From the NCBI GenBank assembly GCA_003220535.1, contig QHSU01000090.1:1-64000 (forward strand): a stretch of DNA of 64,000 bases, given 5' to 3'. Made by a program: the position numbers and the translations under genes. Every line of letters starts with the position of its first letter. Position 1 is the stretch's first letter. Of this stretch, positions 1-5,915 are shown one piece after another. The notes under the pieces are model-generated. The model worked only from the letters and a program-made list of their open reading frames with translations, did no database searches and had not been told where the DNA came from. Source of the DNA: Candidatus Rokuibacteriota bacterium (GTDB lineage: Bacteria > Methylomirabilota > Methylomirabilia > Rokubacteriales > CSP1-6).

Positions 1-900
1 GGAGCCTTCGTTGAAGGCATAGGCGGCGACGAGGCCGGAGGCGGGGGCGGGCGCTGGCGCTGGGACGGGCACCTCGACCTGACCTGAGCCCTGGCCCGTG
101 CCTGGGTCTGGGGCCGGGGCTGGCGACGGGGTTGTATTGGACGCGGTCCCGGTCCCGAGCCCAGTCCCGGTCCCGAGCCCAGTCCCGGTCCCGAGCCCAG
201 TCCCGGTCCCGAGCCCAGTCCCGGTCCCGAGCCCGATGCCGGTCGCGAGCCGCGAGACCGTATCTCCATCAGCACTGAAGTTGACGCTCACGCTCGCAGT
301 CGTAGTGGTGGTCGGGGTGAAGCGCACGGTCACCGTCTGGGTCGCGCCGGCGCCGACGAGAGTGAAGGGGCTTCCGGACACGATGCTGAATGGCGGCGAG
401 ACGGACGCGGTCCCGGTGATGGCCCCGTTGCGAGTGCTGCTCACCGTGAACGTCTGGTCCACGAAGGCACCGACGTTCACGCTCCCGAACGTCACGGTGG
501 CGGTCGGGCTCACGCTGAAATCGGCTTGTGCGATCGCATTCGCGCCACTCGAGCACGCACTCTCGTTGCCGCTCGTGTCGACCGCGGTGACCGCGACGGA
601 GTAGCGCGCGCCCGTGGTGAGCCCCGCCAACCTGGAGGTCACGGTCTCGTTCGGCTGCGGGTTCGTCGTCAGCGATGCGACCACCTTGGAGAGAGATCCG
701 GGACACGGAGGATCTGCTGTCCCATAGTAAACGCGATAGAAGGCCAGATCTGTCAACGGGCTTCCGTCGGTGTTCGTGGTCGGTGCGGTCCAGGAGGCAT
801 CCAGGACGCCGGCTCCAGTCGGCGCCGTCACCAGGAGGACTCCGGCCAGAGCAAGGCCGAGTGCAATGCACGGAACGGCGATATGCGCTTTCAAGGACAT
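1..900 (-). CDS. Secreted Fn3 / Ig-like surface protein, C-terminus outside the window
   Basis: The reading frame is open from an ATG at 900 to the window edge (300 codons, incomplete). A GGGAGA ribosome site lies 5-6 nt before the ATG. Residues 1-30 form a signal peptide (MSLKAHIAVPC start, hydrophobic LALAGVLLV core). Residues 32-125 look like a fibronectin type III domain (SWTAPTTNTDGSPL, TTGARYSVAVTAVD). Residues 128-215 resemble the choice-of-anchor/ASPM-type Ig fold (FGSVNVG, FTVSSTRNGA, VRFTPT). A five-fold GLGTGT tract (221-250) and a Pro/Ala linker follow, and the visible part ends in GLVAAYAFNEGS, a typical opening of a LamG/concanavalin-like domain. It is probably exported or surface-bound. 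Its function is unknown; adhesion or glycan binding is only inferred from the domain types. Confidence 0.8.
   Translation of the reverse strand, partial: MSLKAHIAVPCIALGLALAGVLLVTAPTGAGVLDASWTAPTTNTDGSPLTDLAFYRVYYGTADPPCPGSLSKVVASLTTNPQPNETVTSRLAGLTTGARYSVAVTAVDTSGNESACSSGANAIAQADFSVSPTATVTFGSVNVGAFVDQTFTVSSTRNGAITGTASVSPPFSIVSGSPFTLVGAGATQTVTVRFTPTTTTTASVSVNFSADGDTVSRLATGIGLGTGTGLGTGTGLGTGTGLGTGTGLGTGTASNTTPSPAPAPDPGTGQGSGQVEVPVPAPAPAPASGLVAAYAFNEGS
151..240 (-). repeat. 18-bp tandem repeat, five units, encoding (GLGTGT)n
   Basis: Five adjacent 18-bp units begin at 151, 169, 187, 205 and 223. The first four are identical (GGTCCCGAGCCCAGTCCC on the plus strand) and the last is degenerate. 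On the minus strand they encode a Gly-Leu-Thr linker within the secreted Fn3 protein. The identical DNA points to recent slippage expansion, and the unit length keeps the frame. Confidence 0.95.
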
Positions 901-1276
901 CACAGTCTCCCTGTCGCGAGGAGATCGCCCTGCTCGCAGGGTGTCCAGCACCCCTCCTTCGGGAGCTCTGCTGTCAGACGCGGAGACGGAACCGTGGGGT
1001 CTCGTCCCTGGCCTTGCAGCGCGCGTGTGCTCGTGTCGAGAAGGGCGTCTTCCTTCGTCGCACAGGGCATGTGCAGCGGCGATGCCAGACAGCGCAGCGT
1101 GATCCAGGGAGGTTCGAATATCGGGAGATTACGGCGACTCGACCGAGCACGTGGGGCCGATCAGCACACTCGAGCGTCGCGCGTGAGTCACAGAGCGGAT
1201 CACCTTCGACAGTGAAGCGTTGCCATACTGACGGCGCCGTTTTGAAAGTGCTTCTCAATTTTGAGAAATTATCGGC
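901..1276. other. Gene-free stretch between the SDR gene and the Fn3 protein gene
   Basis: About 375 bp with no convincing gene. Short open frames here lack ribosome sites and recognisable protein. Both neighbours are on the minus strand, so this is the 5' region of the Fn3 protein gene and should hold its promoter. The only clear structure is a perfect AT-rich inverted repeat at 1252-1267, close to the end of the SDR gene. Confidence 0.6.
1252..1267. repeat. Perfect 7-bp inverted repeat (TTCTCAA-TT-TTGAGAA)
   Basis: TTCTCAA at 1252-1258 is separated by TT from its exact complement TTGAGAA at 1261-1267. It is markedly AT-rich against a GC-rich background and sits 10 bp beyond the SDR stop codon, upstream of the Fn3 protein gene. 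An operator for a dimeric regulator is possible. It lacks the GC stem and clean T-run of a good terminator. Confidence 0.4.
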
Positions 1277-2026
1277 TCACGGCATGTACGAACCACCGTT
1301 CACGTGCACCGTCTGCCCGGTGATGTGGCGCGCGTCGTCGCTCGCGAGGAACACGGCCACGGAGGCGATGTCGTCCGGCTGCGCCATGCGCCCCAGCGGG
1401 ACCGCGCTCGCCATCACTGCGAGCTCCTCCTCGCTGTTGCCGTAACGCGGCTGAGCGGTGTCGGTGAGCCCCGGCGCGATCGCGTTCGCGCGAATCCCGT
1501 GCGGCGCGAGCTCGAGCGCCAACGCGCGCGTCATCGCGACCACGCCGCCCTTGCTCGCCGAGTAGTGCACGCCCCGCACGGCACCGCGGATCGCCTGGGA
1601 GGCCATGTTGATGACCGAGCCTTGTCGCCTCCTGGCGATCATCGCGCGCGCGGCCGCCTGAGCGCAGAAGAAGCCGCCCTTGAGATTGACGTCGAGGACC
1701 AGGTCCCAGTCGCTCTCACGCATGTCAAGGAACGGCACGCGCGGATAGACGCCCGCGTTGTTGACGAGGACGTCGAGCCCCCCAAGCTCGCCCAGCACCT
1801 GGGCGACCATCGTCTGCGTGTCACTGAGCCTGGCGACGTCGGCCGGCACGAGCACTGCGCGCCGGCCGGCCGCGCGGATCTCGTCGACGACCTTCTCGGC
1901 GGCGGCACGATCGTCGAGGTAGTTGACGCCGACGTCCGCGCCCTCGCGCGCGAACGCGAGCGCGATGCCACGCCCGATCCCCTGCTGGGCGCCCGTCACC
2001 AGCGCCACCTTTCCGCGAAGCCTCAT
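1277..2026 (-). CDS. SDR-family NAD(P)-dependent oxidoreductase (3-oxoacyl-ACP reductase-like)
   Basis: A 249-residue classical short-chain dehydrogenase/reductase. It shows the Rossmann motif TGAQQGIG (residues 11-18), NNAG (about 89-92), a catalytic Ser region (INMAS) and the active-site YSASK near 155-159, and ends with the usual HITGQTVHVNGG. GAGGAG lies 6 nt before the ATG, so the start is well supported. The family oxidises or reduces many alcohols, ketones and sugars; FabG-like sequence alone does not fix the substrate. It is not part of a fatty-acid operon here, standing alone and divergent from the small membrane peptide gene, so a catabolic or secondary role is as likely as fatty acid synthesis. 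Confidence 0.9.
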   Translation of the reverse strand: MRLRGKVALVTGAQQGIGRGIALAFAREGADVGVNYLDDRAAAEKVVDEIRAAGRRAVLVPADVARLSDTQTMVAQVLGELGGLDVLVNNAGVYPRVPFLDMRESDWDLVLDVNLKGGFFCAQAAARAMIARRRQGSVINMASQAIRGAVRGVHYSASKGGVVAMTRALALELAPHGIRANAIAPGLTDTAQPRYGNSEEELAVMASAVPLGRMAQPDDIASVAVFLASDDARHITGQTVHVNGGSYMP

Positions 2027-2145
2027 CGTCGTCTCCTCAGTGTAGAGTCGCGCCTCGGCCTGCGGCGCGCACCACCGCCGTCACTTTTGTCGACCCACCG
2101 CGAATATGTTAGGGTCGCGCCGAGAACTCATCCCGGAGGACGCCC

Positions 2146-2256
2146 ATGGACGAGAAGGGAATCGGGCTCTGGCTCAACATCGGGTCGCTGATCCTCATCG
2201 TCGCGCTCGTCATCGACTTCGTGTGGGTCATCGAGACCGCGCTCAGCGCCCACTGA
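2146..2256 (+). CDS. Small single-span membrane peptide, 36 residues
   Basis: A short open frame with a strong GGAGG ribosome site 6-7 nt before its ATG. The product starts MDEKGIGLWLNIGS, continues into a hydrophobic stretch of about 17 residues (roughly 12-28, LNIGSLILIVALVIDFV) and ends in a short polar tail (IETALSAH). It lies 42 bp before the hydantoinase gene on the same strand, so the two may be cotranscribed. I do not recognise a family. The ribosome site, the clean transmembrane segment and the operon-like position argue that it is expressed; a role as a small membrane subunit or anchor is only a guess. Confidence 0.6.
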   Translation: MDEKGIGLWLNIGSLILIVALVIDFVWVIETALSAH

Positions 2257-2298
2257 CGATCCGTCACCGCTCCGCCTAGCCGCCGGCGCCGCCTCGCC

Positions 2299-3753
2299 AT
2301 GCCTCGCTACGATACCGCCGTCTTGAATGGTACGGTCGTCGTTCCCTACGTCGGAGCGCTGCGCTGCGACGTGGGCGTCCGCGACGGTCGCATCGCCGCG
2401 CTCGTGGATTCGATCGCCGCGGGCGACGCGGGCGCCGTCGTGGACGCGCGCGGGAAGCTCGTCCTCCCGGGCGCGGTGGACTCGCACTTCCACATCGGGA
2501 TTTACCGCGACCTGGCCACCGACGCGCAGAGCGAGACGGCCTCCGCGCTCGCCGGCGGCGTGACGACGGTCCTGAGCTACTTCCGCACGGGCCAGAACTA
2601 TCTCAACAAGAGCGGGCCCTACCGGACGATCTTCCCCGAGGTCGTCGCGGCGACCGAGGGTCATGCGTACACCGATTTCGGATACCACATCGGCGTGATG
2701 ACGACCGAGCAGCTCGACGAGGTGGACTGGCTCGTCGGCGCGCAGGGGGTCGGCTCGTTCAAGTACTACATGTTCTACAAAGGCCTCAACCTCACCTCGG
2801 ACTCGACCCGCGGCAGCGCGTACACGATGGCCGACACCTACGACCTCGGCCACCTCTATCTTCTGATGCGCCAGGTCGCGGCGGCGGCGATCAAGTACGG
2901 CGCCGGCGGCCGCGTCTCGCTGAGCCTCCACTGCGAGCAGGCCGAGCTGATTCGCGTCTTCATGGAGGAAGTGAAGCGCTCGGGCCCCGGCGGCCTCGAA
3001 GGCTATCACCGGGCGCGGCCGCCGTTGACCGAGCAGCTCTCGATCGCCGAGGCGCTGGTGCTGACGGACGCCACACGCTGCCCGGTGAACCTCCTCCATC
3101 TCTCGAGTGCCGAAGCGGTCGCGAGCGGGGCGAAGGGCCGCCGCGATCATCCCCACCTGGACATCCGGCTCGAGACGACGCTTCATCACCTCGCGCTGAC
3201 CCACGCGACGGCCGGCGGCATCGTCGGCAAGGTCAACCCGCCGATCAGGACCGAGGCCGACCGCGAGGCGCTCTGGCGAGCGGTGGAGGATGGGCGCATC
3301 GACACCGTCGTGAGCGATCACGCGTGCTGCGCCGAGGCGGACAAGGGCGAGGATCTCTGGAAAGCGCTGCCGGGGTTCGGTGGCACCGCGCTGCTCTACC
3401 CGTATCTCCTCTCAGAGGGCCATCTCCGGCGCGGCCTCGGGTTGGCCCGGGTGGCGGAGCTAGCGAGCGCTAATCCCGCGCGCGCCTTTGGCCTCTATCC
3501 GCGCAAGGGCACGATCGCCGTTGGCGGCGACGCGGATCTGGTCGTGCTCGATCCGAATCTCGAGCGGATCGTCACACCCGAGGTCCTCGGCTCGGCGCAA
3601 GACTTCACGCCGTTCGCCGGGATGCCGGTGCGCGGCTGGCCGACCCACACGCTCCTGCGGGGCCGAATGGTGTTTCAGGACGGCGGCGTACGGGGGAAGC
3701 CGGAGGGACAGTACGTCAAGCGCCCGGTCGGGCGAGACGGTGCTACGCCTTGA
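2299..3753 (+). CDS. Hydantoinase / dihydropyrimidinase-type cyclic amidohydrolase
   Basis: 484 residues, the usual size for D-hydantoinases and dihydropyrimidinases. It opens with the small beta domain typical of the family (AVLNGTVV...DVGVRDGRIAAL). The metal site is visible: DSHFH (the HxH pair), the presumed carboxylated Lys in GSFKYYMFYKG, His in LSLHCEQ and NLLHLSS, and Asp in VVSDHACC. The enzyme should hydrolyse a cyclic amide (dihydropyrimidine, hydantoin or relative) in the cytoplasm. No other pyrimidine catabolic gene is nearby, so the substrate is open; allantoinase and dihydroorotase-like activities are alternatives. Its last 11 bp overlap the end of the convergent zinc-ribbon gene. 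Confidence 0.85.
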   Translation: MPRYDTAVLNGTVVVPYVGALRCDVGVRDGRIAALVDSIAAGDAGAVVDARGKLVLPGAVDSHFHIGIYRDLATDAQSETASALAGGVTTVLSYFRTGQNYLNKSGPYRTIFPEVVAATEGHAYTDFGYHIGVMTTEQLDEVDWLVGAQGVGSFKYYMFYKGLNLTSDSTRGSAYTMADTYDLGHLYLLMRQVAAAAIKYGAGGRVSLSLHCEQAELIRVFMEEVKRSGPGGLEGYHRARPPLTEQLSIAEALVLTDATRCPVNLLHLSSAEAVASGAKGRRDHPHLDIRLETTLHHLALTHATAGGIVGKVNPPIRTEADREALWRAVEDGRIDTVVSDHACCAEADKGEDLWKALPGFGGTALLYPYLLSEGHLRRGLGLARVAELASANPARAFGLYPRKGTIAVGGDADLVVLDPNLERIVTPEVLGSAQDFTPFAGMPVRGWPTHTLLRGRMVFQDGGVRGKPEGQYVKRPVGRDGATP

Positions 3754-3859
3754 CCTGAGCGGCTCGACGCGGGCAGGCCTTGTGGTACCAGGTGGACCCG
3801 AGCTTGACGTGATTGCCGTTCTTACGGATCTTCCGCTTGCACTTGGGACACGTTCCCAT
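3743..3859 (-). CDS. 38-residue zinc-ribbon protein
   Basis: A small gene with AAGGAGAG just upstream of its ATG at 3859. The product (MGTCPKCKRKIRKNG..., ending YHKACPRRAAQVKA) carries a CPKC pair and an H-x2-C pair, a plausible single zinc-binding knuckle, and is strongly basic (many Lys/Arg), suggesting nucleic-acid or ribosome association. It converges on the hydantoinase gene and the two coding regions overlap by 11 bp (3743-3753). It faces away from the HIT gene across a 66-bp gap. I do not know its function. The ribosome site, metal ligands and compositional bias make it a likely real gene despite its size. Confidence 0.7.
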   Translation of the reverse strand: MGTCPKCKRKIRKNGNHVKLGSTWYHKACPRRAAQVKA

Positions 3860-3895
3860 CCGCTCTCCTTTTCCGAGCCCTGATCCGAGCCGGGC

Positions 3896-3920
3896 TATTA
3901 TAGCAGGCGCCCCGGGAGGA
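3896..3920 (+). promoter_or_regulatory. Putative -10 element (TATTAT) and ribosome site of the HIT gene
   Basis: TATTAT at 3896-3901 lies 24 nt before the GTG start of the HIT gene, and GGGAGGA at 3914-3920 is 5 nt before it. No good -35 box is seen. The ribosome site decides the GTG at 3926 as the start. Confidence 0.45.
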
Positions 3921-3925
3921 GCTTC

Positions 3926-4264
3926 GTGAGGGACTGCGTCTTCTGCCGCATCATCGCGCGGGAGAGTCACGCGGACGTCGAGTACGAAGACGACGCGGTC
4001 CTGGCGTTCAAGGACATCTACCCGAAGGCGCCGATCCATCTACTCATCGTGCCCAAGCGCCACATCCCCTCGATCATGACGATGGAGGGCGCGGACGCCG
4101 AGATCCTCGGACGCTGCTTTCTGGCCGCTCGCGCGGTCGGGGAGGCGAAGGGATTGGCCGAGCGCGGGTACCGTTTGCGGGTGAATTGCGGTCCCGACGG
4201 CGGCCAGGTCGTGTATCACGTGCACGTCCACTTCCTCGCCGGCGGGCGGGTGAGCGGCGCCTAG
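3926..4264 (+). CDS. HIT-family nucleotide hydrolase / phosphoramidase
   Basis: 112 residues, the normal length for an HINT/HIT protein. It begins RDCVFCRIIARES with the CxxC often seen at HIT N-termini, and contains the family signature HVHVHFLAG (His triad) near residues 98-106. The family binds nucleotides and hydrolyses AMP-lysine, AMP-NH2 or similar phosphoramidates in the cytoplasm. The GTG start follows a strong GGGAGGA. It stands alone between the zinc-ribbon gene (divergent) and the protease-rhodanese gene (convergent, about 43 bp away), so it is probably monocistronic. The precise substrate cannot be read from the sequence. Confidence 0.9.
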   Translation: MRDCVFCRIIARESHADVEYEDDAVLAFKDIYPKAPIHLLIVPKRHIPSIMTMEGADAEILGRCFLAARAVGEAKGLAERGYRLRVNCGPDGGQVVYHVHVHFLAGGRVSGA

Positions 4265-4307
4265 CGTTTCGTCGACCGCGTCGCGCTGTCGGCGCGGCGG
4301 CCAACCG

Positions 4308-5804
4308 CTAAGCGGGCGTTGCGGCGGTTTTCGACTCGAGCGGCAGACCGGCGGTCGCCCAGCTGCTGAGCCCGCCCTTCAAGATCCTCACGTTTCTGTA
4401 GCCCAGCTCTCGCAACCGGAGCGCCACCCGGGCGCTGGTCGCCTCGTCGGGTCAGGTGCAGTAGGCGATGACGGTACGGTTCGTGTCGATCTCGAGGGCG
4501 CTCCCGCCCGTCTGGAGCTCCTCGGTGGTGATGTGGCGGGAGTCCGGGATCTTGACGGGGCTCTTGGCGTAGGTCGCCGCGTCGCGGACGTCGAGGATGA
4601 TCGGCGGTGCCTCCCGCGAAGTCTCGATCAGCCGCATCAATTCCGAGGGACGGATGCGATAACGGTCGCGTCGCCACCGCATCCCGAGGACACCGCCGCA
4701 AGCGCCGACGACCAGGACCGCGGCCACGACGGCGGCCCTTGTCCACGGAAAGGGCCGCGGGGGCGGGTTCTTGGCCTCGGCGGTCATGCGGCGAACGTCG
4801 GGCAGCTCGGGCAGGAGTCGGTTCGCTTCGGCGAAGTGCTTCTCGGCGCGTGAGTAGTTGCCCGCGAAGTAGTCCGCGAGCCCCGCGTGCCACGCGGTGT
4901 TGAAGGCGCTCGTCTCGTCGAGCTTGACCTCGGTGTCCTTCAGGAACTCGCGTACCGCGGTCGACGGAATCACGAAATTGAACCCCTGGACGATCCCGCC
5001 CTGCCCGTCGGACTCGAGCGTCACGAACGTCAGGACGCCGAGCACCTCGCCCCGGGAGCCGACGACCGGGCCGCCGCTGTCGCCCCACGCCGCCGGCGCG
5101 TCCGTCTGGATCACCGGCTGGTTGGCGATGTCCTGCTTGAAGCCGGAGATCGCGCCGCTCGTGACCGACGCCTCGACCTTGGCCGACGCGTTGAGCAGCT
5201 CGTGGCTGAGCACGACCCCCGGGAAGCCCAGGATGTGGAGCCTGTCGCCGATCTGCGCGTTCGACGAGTCACCCAGCGCGAGCGATGGCATGTCGGCGGC
5301 CTCGAGCTTCACGAGCGCGAGATCACGGCCCGACATGCCCTGTCCCGCGACGGGCGGGCTGTACTTGACCACGGTCGCGGGGAAGCGGATGCCGTTCGAA
5401 AGGATCACGGAGATCGACGGCGCGAGTTTGATCTTCGCGCCCCGGATCGCCGCGGCCGTCGCCGCGTCGTCGACGTCACCACACGCCTGGCGCACCCCCT
5501 GTTCGATTTGTTGCTCCGCGATCCCCTTGTGCGGCCGGTGGGCAGGAGAGACGACGTGGCCGTTCGTCACGACCCAGCCGCTCGGGCTGATGAACCACCC
5601 GGTGCCGGTCTCGCGAAACGGCACGGGGGTCACGCGTCGCGGGCCGCCGGTCGGGCACGTCACCGTGACCTCTGACGTGACCTCTGCGAGGACGAGCAGG
5701 ACGGCAGGCTTGGCTCGGAGCACCGTCTCCTGGACGGAGGGCTCCGCACCACCGGCGATCCCGGGAACCGCGAGGAAGAGCGCGCTCGCGATCCACCTAT
5801 GCAT
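4308..5804 (-). CDS. Membrane trypsin-like protease-rhodanese fusion with in-frame TGA (possible selenocysteine)
   Basis: From the ATG at 5804 the frame encodes a signal peptide (1-20), a trypsin/HtrA-like protease with triad His83 (VTNGHVV), Asp161 (GRDLALV) and Ser243 (GDSGGP), a TPR-like stretch (300-340), a transmembrane helix (357-375) and a rhodanese domain (from about 385: ILDVRDAATY). At codon 451 (4452-4454) TGA follows YCT. The frame then runs on for 47 codons (PDEATSARVALRLRELG..., GGLSSW) to TAG at 4308, exactly completing the rhodanese fold. In homologues as I remember them the motif is YCxCPxEATSAR, so TGA stands at a Cys position. It is either selenocysteine (a SECIS-like hairpin follows) or a recent Cys-to-stop change or sequence error. 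An upstream in-frame ATG at 5849 is less likely because it would lie inside the terminator/promoter region. Topology predicts a periplasmic protease and a cytoplasmic rhodanese. Confidence 0.75.
4413..4441 (-). promoter_or_regulatory. Candidate bacterial SECIS hairpin downstream of the TGA
   Basis: On the minus strand, nucleotides 11-39 after the TGA fold as CGACC / AGCGCC / loop CGGGT / GGCGCT / bulge CC / GGTTG: an upper stem of 6 bp, a lower stem of 5 bp (one G-U) and a 5-nt loop beginning 22 nt after the TGA. This fits the known bacterial SECIS pattern as I recall it (apical loop roughly 16-37 nt after UGA, G among the first two loop bases). GC-rich coding DNA folds easily, so this is suggestive only. 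Confidence 0.4.
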
Positions 5805-5814
5805 CGACCGGGAT

Positions 5815-5843
5815 TCTATACCGCGGGAAAAACAACACGGCAA
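5815..5843 (-). promoter_or_regulatory. Promoter of the protease-rhodanese gene
   Basis: Minus strand: TTGCCG (5843-5838), a 17-bp spacer, then TATAGA (5820-5815). The ATG at 5804 begins 10 nt after the -10 box, so the expected mRNA would have almost no leader. It sits just downstream of the terminator of the preceding gene. Confidence 0.6.
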
Positions 5844-5847
5844 AAAC

Positions 5848-5881
5848 AAGAAAAAGGCTCCAGGGGCTAGCCCCTGGAGCC
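5848..5881 (-). terminator. Strong intrinsic terminator of the repeat-protein gene
   Basis: A perfect palindrome at 5856-5881 (arms GGCTCCAGGGGCT/AGCCCCTGGAGCC) is followed on the minus strand by TTTTTCTT. It lies about 35 bp beyond the stop codon of the QDVQAPRS repeat gene and directly before the protease promoter, separating the two transcription units. Confidence 0.92.
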
Positions 5882-5915
5882 TGGGCGCTTCCTACTTCAA
5901 AAATTGCTCTCGGAG

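Noticed and set aside
901..1140. Possible cyclic-di-GMP (GEMM) riboswitch upstream of the Fn3 protein gene
   Set aside because: A GGGACGAGACC...CACGG stretch on the minus strand vaguely resembles part of the motif, but the GCAAACC segment and the tetraloop-receptor helices are not there.
4261..5088. Alternative frame opposite and beside the rhodanese end, as evidence for a frameshift rather than TGA readthrough
   Set aside because: The rhodanese sequence stays in the same frame before and after the TGA; the other frames give Arg-rich nonsense.
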